From positions 1 to 64,000 of the forward strand of contig JALHRR010000011.1 of the NCBI GenBank assembly GCA_022841345.1: a stretch of DNA of 64,000 bases, in the 5' to 3' direction. Source of the DNA: Saprospiraceae bacterium. Lineage in GTDB: Bacteria > Bacteroidota > Bacteroidia > Chitinophagales > Saprospiraceae. Shown one piece after another: positions 24,262 through 33,442 of this stretch; position 1 is the first letter of the stretch, and every line of letters begins with the position of its first letter. The notes below the pieces were generated by a model. The model was not told the DNA's origin and did not search any database. It worked only from the letters and a program-made list of their open reading frames with translations. A program made the translations under genes and the position numbers.

Positions 24262-26487
24262 ATGCTTCAGCTCGTTAGTTTGACATTCAGCGGTATCGGA
24301 AGATTCGTTGAACCTCAGACAGTTGACATTTCTACGCTTGGAAACCTAATTCAGGTTGACGGCGAGAATAGGAACACCAAAGGTTCCTCTGGCAGCGGTA
24401 AAACTACCGTTTTTAACGCTTTAGACTACCTATTAGGTCTAAATGACCTTCCAACCACCGTACTACAGTCACGTCTTACTAAAGAGCCTATATCGGTTCG
24501 TGGCGCTTTCGATTTCAATGGTAAACCACTTCTAATTACTAGAAACAAGCGTGGTCTGATTATTGACTTAGACGGACAGGTTACTGAAGGATCAAGCAAG
24601 CTATCTGAAGAGAAACTTGACCAGATTCTTGGTATGCCTAGGGATATGTTTAGACAGATTTTACATAAAAGACAAAAAGAAGGTGGCTTTTTTCTAAAGT
24701 TGACACCAAAAGAGATGTATGCATTTCTTACTGATTGTCTCAATTTGAATGAAACTAAGAAAAAGCTCGAAACCGTCGAAAATGAGCTAAAAAAGCTCGA
24801 AACCAGTAAAATTAACTACGAAAATGAGCTAAATAAGGCAAAATCTGCGTTGCTTGCAACTCAAGAAAGTGTACTTTCTTTGGGTCTTGCACCTGTCAGA
24901 GACATCCATCAATCTGTAATTTTAGAACTTAAGTCCAAAATGGATGCCTCATCGTCTGCTTTGGCTAAATTAATTGAAGAACATAAGAATCAAAACTCAA
25001 TCCTTGACAGTCAAAGACCTCAATTATTGCCAAATCCTGTCTTGGAAACCATTCCACAGCTTGAAAATCCAGTTTTGCTGGACACTTCTCTGGACAATAT
25101 GTCCACAATCACGCTTTTGGAAGCACAAATACATGCTTTAAATAAAGAAATTAAAGATCTTGAAGAAAAAGAGCATTTTAGAATTCGACAGCTCAAGGAT
25201 AGTATTTCTAGTCAGAAAATGACCGTACAGGCTTTATCTCATAAGTGTTTACAAGCTCAGGCAGCTAAAGAAGAAGCGATAAAGGTCGCTGGTGAGATTA
25301 AAAAGATAAGAGCAGCTATCTGCCCTACTTGCGAACAAAGTTGGATCACAGAGGCAGCTAAGACTCATGAAAATGATCTAATGACTAAGCTTAATCAGTA
25401 TAAAGAGCAGATCAGCAATGGTTTATCTTCTGAGCAAGTTATAGCTGAACTTCAGCGTGAAATTAGTATCATGGAACAACAGCTTGAGCCACAGGGATTG
25501 GATATTATAATGTCCAAAAAGACCCTTAATGACCAGTATAATGGTCAAATTGCAGAAGAAAGAAAGAAAGCTGAAGAGTATAAAAAAGAGATGACTATCA
25601 AAAATATGGACATCTTGGCTCAACACGCATCTAAGCAAAAAATGCTTGCTTTTGAAGTTTCCGTAAGAAACGATGCTCTTTTGGCCGATGTATCTACTAA
25701 AAATAAGGTAGCTCAGGATCAGTATCAGCTTAAAACACAGGCCGTAAGGGAAATGCAGATTAGAGAAATGGACCAGGCTCGTGGACAGTCAGATATTGAC
25801 AAGAAAGCCTTTGAAGTTGCTGTAAACAAACTTAAAATGTATGAAGATGCTAGGGTTCGTTACGAGTCGTCTATGACGGCAATGAAACAGAAAGAAGCCC
25901 ATTATCAGGCCGAAATTGATGGCTGGGATAACTATCTTAGACAAAATTCCTACGATCTTTTAATGGCTACAGAACTCAAGAAGGCCTTGAAAACATTCCT
26001 TTCTTGTTCATTTGACGATGCGTTAGAAGCTATTGGTGACGGAGCAACTAAAATTATCCGTTGCATTCCTACCATGAGTAATGCTACTATACAGTTTGAA
26101 GGCCAAAAAGAGACTAAAGATGGGAAAGTCAAAGAAGAAGTCAATGCGGTACTTAGCATGGACGGTGACATTGGTATCCCGATTAAGTCCCTCTCTGGAG
26201 GAGAACATTCCTCTGTTGATTTGGCAGTAGATTTGTCGGTTATTGACTTTATTGAGTCAGAGACAGGAAAAGGGATCAACGTGTTTATTTTAGATGAACC
26301 ATTTACAGGACTGGATACAGTCAGTATCGAAATGGCATTAGAGGTATTAAAAAACTCAAATAGCACTAAGAAACTAATCGTTGTAGACCACAATCCTGAA
26401 GTTAAACAAATGGTAAGCAATAGGTTAGTCGTAGTGAGAGATGGGAATTTCAGCACGATTACAAACAGTGAGGTAAATAATGGCTAA
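24262..26487 (+). CDS. SbcC/Rad50-like ATPase subunit (T4 gp46 type)
   Basis: 741 residues with SMC-like architecture. The N-terminal Walker A GSSGSGKTTVFNAL is near residues 37-50, then a long coiled coil interrupted by the zinc hook CPTC near 355-358, and then the C-terminal ABC signature SLSGGEHSSVDLAV with Walker B VFILDEPFTGLD. With the SbcD-like nuclease it forms the end-processing complex for recombination-dependent replication. It starts directly after the zinc-ribbon gene and overlaps the next gene by 8 bases. Confidence 0.93.
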   Translation: MLQLVSLTFSGIGRFVEPQTVDISTLGNLIQVDGENRNTKGSSGSGKTTVFNALDYLLGLNDLPTTVLQSRLTKEPISVRGAFDFNGKPLLITRNKRGLIIDLDGQVTEGSSKLSEEKLDQILGMPRDMFRQILHKRQKEGGFFLKLTPKEMYAFLTDCLNLNETKKKLETVENELKKLETSKINYENELNKAKSALLATQESVLSLGLAPVRDIHQSVILELKSKMDASSSALAKLIEEHKNQNSILDSQRPQLLPNPVLETIPQLENPVLLDTSLDNMSTITLLEAQIHALNKEIKDLEEKEHFRIRQLKDSISSQKMTVQALSHKCLQAQAAKEEAIKVAGEIKKIRAAICPTCEQSWITEAAKTHENDLMTKLNQYKEQISNGLSSEQVIAELQREISIMEQQLEPQGLDIIMSKKTLNDQYNGQIAEERKKAEEYKKEMTIKNMDILAQHASKQKMLAFEVSVRNDALLADVSTKNKVAQDQYQLKTQAVREMQIREMDQARGQSDIDKKAFEVAVNKLKMYEDARVRYESSMTAMKQKEAHYQAEIDGWDNYLRQNSYDLLMATELKKALKTFLSCSFDDALEAIGDGATKIIRCIPTMSNATIQFEGQKETKDGKVKEEVNAVLSMDGDIGIPIKSLSGGEHSSVDLAVDLSVIDFIESETGKGINVFILDEPFTGLDTVSIEMALEVLKNSNSTKKLIVVDHNPEVKQMVSNRLVVVRDGNFSTITNSEVNNG

Positions 26488-26827
26488 TTTTGATCTGATT
26501 GAGCAAGAATTAAGAAATTATCTTGAGGAAGCTCCCAACTTGAATCGCAACGACCGTTTTATTCATCTCATGGCCATCTTTGAAAAACACCTTAAAATGG
26601 AAAAAGCAAATCATATCTTGACAATGAATGATTTTCAAGATATTGTCAGTTACGCAAAGTCTCAATACCAACATCTTGTGCTACCGGCCAAGATTAGCAA
26701 TAGGGACCTATATCCCAGTGAAGTAGGCAATTTGCTTATGGTAGAAGCCGTCATTGCACATTTAAATAAGTTTCAAGTCCTTAAACGATTAGTCAATATT
26801 GACTATACAACCAGAACAAGTAAATAG
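26480..26827 (+). CDS. Small helical protein of unknown function
   Basis: 115 residues, mostly helical, starting inside the SbcC gene end with a GAGG-type site. No cysteines or membrane segments. Position suggests a role with the recombination complex, but no family is recognised. Confidence 0.55.
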   Translation: MANFDLIEQELRNYLEEAPNLNRNDRFIHLMAIFEKHLKMEKANHILTMNDFQDIVSYAKSQYQHLVLPAKISNRDLYPSEVGNLLMVEAVIAHLNKFQVLKRLVNIDYTTRTSK

Positions 26828-26835
26828 GAGAAGAT

Positions 26836-27120
26836 ATGTCACGCGATGAAAAATTAGAAAGTAAAGTGTTTGCCCTTCCTGGCGGTAAAGAATTCAAAGA
26901 GGAAGTTGACAGTTTGTCAGTTCCTGTTTTGGAAGCTCGTATTACTAGAATGCAGAAAGATCTGGACGAGTCTGAAGAGCACAGAAAAGAAAACGTAGCA
27001 TTGAACAATGCAAAAGACGAAGTTAAAGAGCTTTCTGGCCCTTATAATGACGTTAAAAAAGCTGTACAGGTTAAGACCAAGTACATCATTGAGTTAATTA
27101 AGGAAAAAGGCGGACAGTGA
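26836..27120 (+). CDS. Small coiled-coil protein of unknown function
   Basis: 94 residues, highly charged, with a coiled-coil pattern from about residue 35 to the end (LEARITRMQKDLDESEEH). A TAGGAGAAG ribosome site precedes the start and it overlaps the next gene by 4 bases. Confidence 0.6.
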   Translation: MSRDEKLESKVFALPGGKEFKEEVDSLSVPVLEARITRMQKDLDESEEHRKENVALNNAKDEVKELSGPYNDVKKAVQVKTKYIIELIKEKGGQ

Positions 27121-27332
27121 ACTTTCTAGTAAAGCTGTATCGCAAATTCTTTCCTAAGCCAAAAACTATGGAAGAAAGGATAGAAGAGCTACTTAAATCT
27201 ATCCCTGCAGATTATTGGAATAAAGGAAGTCCTATCGAGCCTTTTATTAAAATGTTACCTCGTTCTAAATTTTACGACGCAGTACCTCTTGGAATAGAGC
27301 ACGGTGTTACTTTTAAAAAGGAAGGCGAATGA
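27117..27332 (+). CDS. Small protein of unknown function
   Basis: 71 residues from a GTG start that overlaps the preceding stop (GTGA). The N terminus is basic and aromatic (FLVKLYRKFFPKPK), which may contact membrane or nucleic acid. It overlaps the next gene by ATGA. Confidence 0.5.
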   Translation: MNFLVKLYRKFFPKPKTMEERIEELLKSIPADYWNKGSPIEPFIKMLPRSKFYDAVPLGIEHGVTFKKEGE

Positions 27333-27508
27333 GTGTCGAAAATAAGATAACTGAAATTCCTACCTATCTTACAAGAGAACAGATAGATAAGCATATGGAA
27401 GAAATGAACAATGAAGGATATGAACTTATCCATGTTCAGGAAATAAAAAGAAACGATACAAACTACGATTATCGTATGTTTTGGCGTAAGGTAGAATGGA
27501 AACAATAG
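27329..27508 (+). CDS. Small charged protein of unknown function
   Basis: 59 residues ending in aromatic and basic residues (YRMFWRKVEWKQ). Overlap by ATGA with the previous gene and by 13 bases with the RuvC-like gene, together with a GGAAGG-type ribosome site, supports it as a real gene. The pattern GYELIHVQEIKRN resembles small DUF4177-like proteins. Confidence 0.55.
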   Translation: MSVENKITEIPTYLTREQIDKHMEEMNNEGYELIHVQEIKRNDTNYDYRMFWRKVEWKQ

Positions 27509-28140
27509 AACCTAAACGTATTCTTAGTCTCGATATGTCATCCAAAACAGGATGGGCATTGATCGTTTCAACTAAAGATGGACCGCAGCTAGAAGAATAC
27601 GGAATGATTGAGAAAACCTCAGAACCTCCAGGTAAATACCCAGCTAACTATATTGACTGGGCTTATCAGGTATATGGTGAGATCGTAGAGCTAGTCGATA
27701 GGCTAGCCCCAGACGTTTTGGTTATAGAAGAGACGGTAGCAGGCTCAAAACAGGTATATTCTCAGAAAATTCTCGAATGGATTCACTTTTTAGTTGCAAA
27801 AATGATAAAAGAGTGTCAAATTGAGGCTGTATATCTCTTAACGGGACAATGGCGAGCTGAAACCGGCTGTGTTATGTCTAATGAAGAGAAGAAAAAGAAT
27901 AAAGAAGTAAGGGAATATAAGAAGAAAATAGAAAAGGCCACTGGGACTAAACCAACAGCGGCATATGATATAAACGGAAAGAGAATAGGTTTGGTAGGCA
28001 AGAAACACGTTAACGTAAGGCGTGCAAATGAAGTCTACGGAGCGTTCCTTAAGGAACCTCTTAGGAAAAAGGATGAAGACGAAGCTGACGCATTAATGCT
28101 AGCTTACTGTTACCACTTACGAAGGATGAGGACTTTATGA
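27496..28140 (+). CDS. RuvC-like Holliday junction resolvase
   Basis: 214 residues with the RNase H-fold acidic residues of RuvC: ILSLDMSSKTGWAL near the N terminus, DVLVIEETVAGS near residue 73-84 and DEDEADALMLAYCY near the C terminus. A lysine-rich insertion lies near 133-150. It would resolve four-way junctions before packaging, a role filled by gp49 in T4. It overlaps both neighbours. Confidence 0.8.
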   Translation: METIEPKRILSLDMSSKTGWALIVSTKDGPQLEEYGMIEKTSEPPGKYPANYIDWAYQVYGEIVELVDRLAPDVLVIEETVAGSKQVYSQKILEWIHFLVAKMIKECQIEAVYLLTGQWRAETGCVMSNEEKKKNKEVREYKKKIEKATGTKPTAAYDINGKRIGLVGKKHVNVRRANEVYGAFLKEPLRKKDEDEADALMLAYCYHLRRMRTL

Positions 28141-29093
28141 GTAGCAATTATTTCTCAGAAGACGATGAACCGTTTCAGGATATCCCTGAAGAAGTTAATG
28201 GTCAAAATGCAGAGGTGCCGCAAGTGAAAGTAAATAGGCCTGCTGCTCAGCAACAGCCAGTTCAACAACGCGTAGAAGTGCAAGCTCCAGTGTATGAAGA
28301 TCAGGATGTAGTAGTTTCAGAAGAAGATGAAGATTTTAGTGAAGTTTTAACCGATGCACGATTCCGTTTGGAACAAGGCCGTCTTTATGAGATGATTATG
28401 AACCATAACATCTTTGAAGGTGCAGACGCTGACGAAAAAGCTATTAAATATGTAACCAAACAAATTAGAAACTTTGCTAAAGAGCAAATGGAAATTATGT
28501 TAGGTATGCGCCAAGAAAAGTCCGAGGTCCAACCCCTCGCCGCTGCAGACTTCCCTTTTAATGATCTGGAAGTTCAAACATTGAAAGCATTGGCTTCAGC
28601 TGCAACGAAGGGCGCTACTGCTGCCCCAGAAGCTCAATCGTTTTCTGGCGCTCAACAACCTAGCGCAAAACGCGTAGGACTTAACGCAATTGGCGTAAAA
28701 CCCTCGCAAAGTGCTAGACCTGCTCCTAAGCCAGTTCAAAAAACTGCAAGGCCTTTACCAGCAGCTAGACCGCCTATCGAAAGAAAACAAAGAACTAGTC
28801 CTCAAATTGAACAGATATTGGCTGAAGAAGGTATTACTTTGGAAGAATATAATCGCCAATATAATCCTGACTATAAACCTCTCGACAAGAATCCATTTGG
28901 TGGAATGACCGAGCAGGAAATTCTGGATCGCAATAAACAGGCTAGAACTAAGAGAGCTGTGAATCCGAACGCTATTCCAATGCCAACGGCTGAACAGGAA
29001 GAAATGTTACATACGTCAAGAGCTAATGCTGCAGCTGCACACCCGCAAATGCAGAGTATTATTAATTTGTTAACAACAGCTAAAAAACCATAA
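28137..29093 (+). CDS. Low-complexity acidic/proline-rich protein, unknown function
   Basis: 318 residues. The N-terminal 65 are acidic with a glutamine/proline run (AAQQQPVQQ); a short helical domain lies at about 75-125; the rest is rich in Ala, Pro, Gln, Arg and Lys and probably disordered. Such proteins can act as tethers or condensate formers. It follows the resolvase by ATGA overlap. No family recognised. Confidence 0.5.
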   Translation: MSSNYFSEDDEPFQDIPEEVNGQNAEVPQVKVNRPAAQQQPVQQRVEVQAPVYEDQDVVVSEEDEDFSEVLTDARFRLEQGRLYEMIMNHNIFEGADADEKAIKYVTKQIRNFAKEQMEIMLGMRQEKSEVQPLAAADFPFNDLEVQTLKALASAATKGATAAPEAQSFSGAQQPSAKRVGLNAIGVKPSQSARPAPKPVQKTARPLPAARPPIERKQRTSPQIEQILAEEGITLEEYNRQYNPDYKPLDKNPFGGMTEQEILDRNKQARTKRAVNPNAIPMPTAEQEEMLHTSRANAAAAHPQMQSIINLLTTAKKP

Positions 29094-29105
29094 ACAGGAG
29101 ACATT

Positions 29106-29330
29106 ATGGCAAAAACTAAAAAAATAGGATTCGATATAGTAAATGAAAAACCTACAGGATCTTCATTCACAAACTTATATGAAAATGGAAAGCTTTACGG
29201 AAAGATCAATAGAGCCAAAATCGCCTCAGTGGTAGCTATTCAGAAAAGATCTATGATTACTCTTGACGATGGTAGTGTTTTTGGATTAAATCAAACAGTT
29301 AAACAAGTGTCTAAAATTTTAGGTATTTAA
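29106..29330 (+). CDS. Small basic protein of unknown function
   Basis: 74 residues with an ACAGGAG ribosome site. It has a strand-rich centre (IASVVAIQKRSMITLDDGSV) that suggests a small barrel. No family recognised. Confidence 0.55.
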   Translation: MAKTKKIGFDIVNEKPTGSSFTNLYENGKLYGKINRAKIASVVAIQKRSMITLDDGSVFGLNQTVKQVSKILGI

Positions 29331-29346
29331 ACAATAGGAGATAGAA

Positions 29347-29991
29347 ATGCAACAACAACAAGACAAACGGACTGCTTCGCAGAAGATTGATGATTTGGAA
29401 CGAGGACTGATGTCTTTGTACCAAACAATGGATAACATGGCACGCGACATGATGACTATCAGAGAGGCAATTAAGCTTCTTGGTAACAAATTGGACGCAG
29501 TAGTTAAAGCTTCTTCAAGCGGTCAAGAGATGACTGACGAAGTTTTGGCTAAGATCATGGTCCAAAATAACGTGGAAGAGCTTGCTAAGAAAGTAACTGA
29601 CCTTGTAGCACAAGGCGTGTTAGCTGCAGCTGAAGAAGTTTCCCCAAATTCATTCGTGGTTGGACGCGAACTGTCAGAAGACGGTACGATTGTTAACCCA
29701 AGAATGCAATTCGTAGTTTCTGCCCTTCAAGCAGGTGAAGTCAAAGCTAAGTTCCCAGGAGCTAAAGTTGGACAGATCCTTACTCTTGAAGAAGGAAAAT
29801 GGAGATTTGAAGTTCTAGAAATCTATGACATTCAAGCTCCTAAAGCACCTGAAGCTCAAGCTGCTCAGATTGTTGAATCCCAAGTAGAAGCAATTAAAGA
29901 AGAAATTGCGAGTACGACAGAACAAGCTAATGCTGTAGCGGAAGCGGCAAGTCAGGCTCAGTCTAGTGATGATTCACAGGCTAAGTCTTAA
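29347..29991 (+). CDS. Coiled-coil protein of unknown function
   Basis: 214 residues. Residues about 8-95 form an amphipathic coiled coil; a beta-rich domain of about 60 residues follows (SFVVGRELSEDG, then VGQILTLEEGKWRFEV); the tail is Ala/Gln/Ser-rich. It has a TAGGAGA ribosome site and is followed by two hairpins. Architecture suggests an oligomeric scaffold. Confidence 0.55.
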   Translation: MQQQQDKRTASQKIDDLERGLMSLYQTMDNMARDMMTIREAIKLLGNKLDAVVKASSSGQEMTDEVLAKIMVQNNVEELAKKVTDLVAQGVLAAAEEVSPNSFVVGRELSEDGTIVNPRMQFVVSALQAGEVKAKFPGAKVGQILTLEEGKWRFEVLEIYDIQAPKAPEAQAAQIVESQVEAIKEEIASTTEQANAVAEAASQAQSSDDSQAKS

Positions 29992-30006
29992 TAGATTGAC
30001 TCATGA

Positions 30007-30041
30007 TCGTGGGTCATACTGGCCCACGACCTTCAACAAGG
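30007..30041 (+). promoter_or_regulatory. Tandem hairpins covering the ribosome site of the next gene
   Basis: TCGTGGG (30007-30013) pairs with CCCACGA (30023-30029), 7 bp with a 9-base loop. Directly adjacent, CCTT (30030-30033) pairs with AAGG (30038-30041) across a CAAC loop and would cover the AAGGG ribosome site of the gene at 30049. The first hairpin has no T run, so it is not a standard terminator. Confidence 0.5.
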
Positions 30042-30048
30042 GATTGCT

Positions 30049-31764
30049 ATGTCATTAACATCCAAACAAGCGGAGATAGCGAAGCTCTACGCAGAATTAG
30101 CTGAAAAGCTAGGCTCGTACCCATCGCGCTCGCAATTGATAGAAGCAGGCATTTCAAGAGATAGAGTCAGAGATCACTTTGGCACCATGGAAAATCTTAA
30201 AGAAGCTGCAAGTAAAGAATTCAAAGAAAATTTTAAAGTAATCGAAAAGAAAAAAGAACCACATAAACATGCAGACTTCACAAAAGAAGCTCTGGGTTCA
30301 ATTATTAAAGAAAATGACTACAAAGAAGGTGTGTTTTTTATCACCGCAGTTTCACCAGTTTCATATTTGGACTGGAGTGAAAACGATAAAGCACTAGCCG
30401 CAGAAGGTCTACCTATAGAAGATGCAAAGAACGTCTTTGCTCCCGCATTTAGGGCAGTTCAAAATTTCCTTAGAAGAGAACAGGGCGAATTAGTCTTGTT
30501 ACCTATGCCTGCACATGTTAAGGCGTTGCAGGAACAGCCTCAATATTATGATCCAAGACTTAAGCGATATCTGAAGAATTTCGCTACAGAATTCACATTC
30601 AACTCACACTTAAAAGCTATCGAAGCACATTTGAATCCTCAACAAATCAATCCTTTGACAGGATTAAAGCGTTTGAAGGTTCATCGGTATACTGAAGACT
30701 ATCAACCAGGACAAGAGATTAAAAGGTTTAAAACATCTTTAATTGTAGCCCATTCTAAACAAATGATGGAAACTATTGCTACTGGTAACGAAAGTCATCC
30801 TAGAATTATCCACTCTACTGGCACAATTTGTAACCCAAGCTATCTTCGTAACAGGATCGGAATGATCGCAAACGAGGACCATAAGCTTGGTGGATTGATT
30901 GTTGAAATCAGAAACGAAGTGTTTTGGGTTAGACAAGTACAGTTCGATAGAAAAGACGGAAGCTTCATTGATCTTGGTACTAGATACCACGCAAATGGTA
31001 CAACTACTATTGAACGAGCAGAAGCTTTCAAAATGGGAGACGTACATCCTGGATTCCACGATCAAAAGGCATTAAATGCTATGTATGATCTGTGGGATAT
31101 TATCCAACCTAAGAGAATTTTCTTTGAAGATTTCTTTGATGGAGCTTCTATCTCTCATCATACGGAAAAGAAACGCCTTACTAGGTCAAAGCTACCTGAG
31201 TTCTTTAAAGATTTACCAACCGAAATTGAGATGGCTAAAGAAGTCCTGTCTGAGATATGGGGTAAGGCTCCTTCAGACGCAGAGCTGATAGCTACAGCGT
31301 CAAATCATCCAGATCACGTTCTCCAATACTTAGATCGCGGCGCATATATTAACGACTGTAAAGAAAACTACAAGATCGCACATAGAATGGTCGTTATGGA
31401 GCTAGATGGCAAGAATTCCTTGCAAGAACTGCTAGATCCAGAAAAGAAGATGCGTTGGACAGACCAGAATACTGATTATTACGTTGAAGGTGTTCAGATG
31501 AATGCTCACGGACATCTTGGTATTGGCGGAGCAAAAGGTAGTAAGATTGGACATGAATTATCTTATTCACGTTCCATGACAGCTCATACTCATTCACCGT
31601 TCATTTACCACGACGCATTTGGTGTAGGACACATGACTATTCCACGTCATGGCTACAATAATGGACCAGATAATTGGATTCTTTGTTGCGGAGCAGTATA
31701 TCCTCGTGGGCACATGCAGCTGTATATGATCGTCAAAGGCAGTGCCTTTAAGCCGAAAGGCTAA
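30049..31764 (+). CDS. Metallophosphoesterase-like protein, possibly phage T5 A1-like
   Basis: 571 residues. Residues about 1-65 resemble a helix-turn-helix DNA-binding segment (SRSQLIEAGISRDRVRDHF). A C-terminal domain from about residue 330 shows calcineurin-like signatures: GDVHPGFHD (D-x-H), EDFFDGAS, SNHPDH and HGHLGIGG (H-x-H). The combination suggests a DNA-binding nuclease or phosphatase. Phage T5 protein A1, needed for host DNA degradation and second-step DNA transfer, has this general layout as I recall, so it is the closest guess. The leader can hide the ribosome site. Fold call moderate, specific role speculative. Confidence 0.5.
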   Translation: MSLTSKQAEIAKLYAELAEKLGSYPSRSQLIEAGISRDRVRDHFGTMENLKEAASKEFKENFKVIEKKKEPHKHADFTKEALGSIIKENDYKEGVFFITAVSPVSYLDWSENDKALAAEGLPIEDAKNVFAPAFRAVQNFLRREQGELVLLPMPAHVKALQEQPQYYDPRLKRYLKNFATEFTFNSHLKAIEAHLNPQQINPLTGLKRLKVHRYTEDYQPGQEIKRFKTSLIVAHSKQMMETIATGNESHPRIIHSTGTICNPSYLRNRIGMIANEDHKLGGLIVEIRNEVFWVRQVQFDRKDGSFIDLGTRYHANGTTTIERAEAFKMGDVHPGFHDQKALNAMYDLWDIIQPKRIFFEDFFDGASISHHTEKKRLTRSKLPEFFKDLPTEIEMAKEVLSEIWGKAPSDAELIATASNHPDHVLQYLDRGAYINDCKENYKIAHRMVVMELDGKNSLQELLDPEKKMRWTDQNTDYYVEGVQMNAHGHLGIGGAKGSKIGHELSYSRSMTAHTHSPFIYHDAFGVGHMTIPRHGYNNGPDNWILCCGAVYPRGHMQLYMIVKGSAFKPKG

Positions 31765-31774
31765 GGGATGACCC

Positions 31775-32167
31775 ATGAGCAACACGGATGACCTTAACAG
31801 AGCAGCGCAAGCTTTGTTAGAGGCTGACATCAGGTTACGCACAATAAAAGCTCAAGTAGAAGGTCTTGACCGAGAAATTGCCTTACTCACAGGTATCGAA
31901 TTAGAGCTAGAAGATAATATTCGCTTCCTAAAACGCTCGAAGAGTGTTACGATAGCCTCAGAGTATAAGAAATCTCTCGATCAACTAAAAAGGACACTTC
32001 AGAAGAAATCCTTCTTGGCGATTGACAGATCGAATATGATAAAATCTCTAAACTATGCAGAAATGATTTTGGCCAAGATGCAAGACGCACATATGGTCGC
32101 TATGGACGCAATAAATAATCCACAGAATAATGTTATTAAGGTGGATTTCAGGAAAAAAGATGGATAA
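31775..32167 (+). CDS. Coiled-coil protein of unknown function
   Basis: 130 residues, helical throughout, with heptad-like patterns at about 5-55 and 60-110. No cysteines. It follows the metallophosphoesterase-like gene and overlaps the next gene by 8 bases. Confidence 0.55.
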   Translation: MSNTDDLNRAAQALLEADIRLRTIKAQVEGLDREIALLTGIELELEDNIRFLKRSKSVTIASEYKKSLDQLKRTLQKKSFLAIDRSNMIKSLNYAEMILAKMQDAHMVAMDAINNPQNNVIKVDFRKKDG

Positions 32168-32378
32168 GAATGAATTACAAAAACGAGTTTTAGAAGAAGA
32201 AGACTACGTTAGATGCCCTAAATTTGGAAACTCCTTAAGCAAGTTTATTGCCAGGAATTCTGATGGCGTAAAAGACGAAACTATCTCTAGGCTCCTTATG
32301 ATTCCAGTCGAAGATGTCGAAAAAATATATAATGAAGCCGTGGAGATTTTAAAGAAAGACATGGTAGATGAGTCTTAA
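32160..32378 (+). CDS. Small protein with helix-turn-helix-like segment
   Basis: 72 residues from the ATG at 32160, which has a CAGGA site just upstream; the frame is open further left. DETISRLLMIPVEDVEKIYNEA near residues 44-63 reads like a helix-turn-helix of the sigma region 4 type. It could regulate transcription; not proven. Confidence 0.5.
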   Translation: MDKNELQKRVLEEEDYVRCPKFGNSLSKFIARNSDGVKDETISRLLMIPVEDVEKIYNEAVEILKKDMVDES

Positions 32379-32553
32379 AATAAGTAAAGATTCACAAGAT
32401 ACACTACGTCGATTAGCTCTAACCGAGCATTTATACAATAAATATCCAGGAATTCGTTATGTTGACACGTTCAATTTTTGCATGTCTATTGAATCCTTGA
32501 TTTCTGCAGAAGAAAGGTTTATCCTATTATTTGGAATAAGGATACCGCGATGA
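32368..32553 (+). CDS. Small protein of unknown function
   Basis: 61 residues, helical, overlapping the previous gene by 11 bases and the RNase H gene by ATGA. No motifs recognised. Confidence 0.5.
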   Translation: MSLKISKDSQDTLRRLALTEHLYNKYPGIRYVDTFNFCMSIESLISAEERFILLFGIRIPR

Positions 32554-33146
32554 AAATAGAGGTCTATACTGACGGAAGTGCAACAATTAAAACGAAACCT
32601 GGCGGTTACGGATACGTGCTAGTATACAATGACACCAAAGTCGATGAAGGCAATGGCCACTTAGAATTCGCCACAAATAATGACGCAGAGCTAGAAGCAG
32701 CAATCCGAGGATTAGCTGCTGCATTAATGTTTATGTCTAAAAACGCAATTCAAGGCGCAGATGTAATCCTAGTCTCAGACTCTCAAATTATCCTTAATTG
32801 GGCCTCTGGTGCCCATAGATTCAAGCAAGTCGATAAGATGGCTAAGTACAAGGCCCTAAGAGCTTTGGTTGAGCGTATGAAAGTTAAGACACGCTGGGTT
32901 CAAGGCCATTCAGGTGACGAACATAATGAACGTTGCGATAAGCTAGCCAATATGGGTCGCAAGAAGCAAGAAGTCGAAATTAGGAAGGCTACAGACCTTC
33001 CAACAAAAATAGGCAATAAAAAAGACGGTGTTTTCTCAGTTTGGTACAAAGGTGTGTTGAAAGTTATTGACTTATCAACTAATATAGTAGAAGATCATGA
33101 TAAAACAAATCACGGCAAACGTGACTCTAAATTGGAGATCAAATGA
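32550..33146 (+). CDS. rnhA: Ribonuclease HI
   Basis: 198 residues. The N-terminal 145 are a standard RNase HI domain: YTDGSA with D8, NNDAELEAAI with the catalytic Glu near 48, VSDSQ with the third Asp, and HNERCDKLAN with the fourth. The WVQGHSG segment is also typical. The extra 50 C-terminal residues are basic and may help bind RNA:DNA hybrids. It removes primers during lagging-strand synthesis. It overlaps neighbours by ATGA. Confidence 0.92.
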   Translation: MKIEVYTDGSATIKTKPGGYGYVLVYNDTKVDEGNGHLEFATNNDAELEAAIRGLAAALMFMSKNAIQGADVILVSDSQIILNWASGAHRFKQVDKMAKYKALRALVERMKVKTRWVQGHSGDEHNERCDKLANMGRKKQEVEIRKATDLPTKIGNKKDGVFSVWYKGVLKVIDLSTNIVEDHDKTNHGKRDSKLEIK

Positions 33147-33442
33147 ATAAACGTAAATTAGCTAAATTATTGCACGCAGCAAACATGTTAGACCAAATGG
33201 CTGATAGCAGCTTTGAAAGCTCAGTACATATGGTAGAACTTTCGTTCTCCAATTTAGCTACCCTTGACCCCGAAGCAGCTCTTGGAATCATTGAACAGCT
33301 TACTGCTCAAAAGCCAATATTACAAGCAGCTATTGAAGATCGTAAACAGCAAGAAAAAGAAAACATTGAAACTATTATGCGAAACCTTGGTCCTATGTCG
33401 TTTGATGATTCAGATGACGATGAAGAAGGATACGAGCAGTGA
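33143..33442 (+). CDS. Small acidic helical protein of unknown function
   Basis: 99 residues; helical body and an Asp/Glu-rich tail (FDDSDDDEEGYEQ). Acidic tails of this kind often mediate binding to DNA-mimic partners or replication proteins. It overlaps both neighbours. Confidence 0.5.
   Translation: MNKRKLAKLLHAANMLDQMADSSFESSVHMVELSFSNLATLDPEAALGIIEQLTAQKPILQAAIEDRKQQEKENIETIMRNLGPMSFDDSDDDEEGYEQ

Noticed and set aside
27964-27972. TATGATATA inside the RuvC-like gene (also at 48764-48772)
   Set aside because: Both lie within coding sequence (Tyr-Asp-Ile codons) and do not precede a gene; treated as chance matches to the promoter motif.
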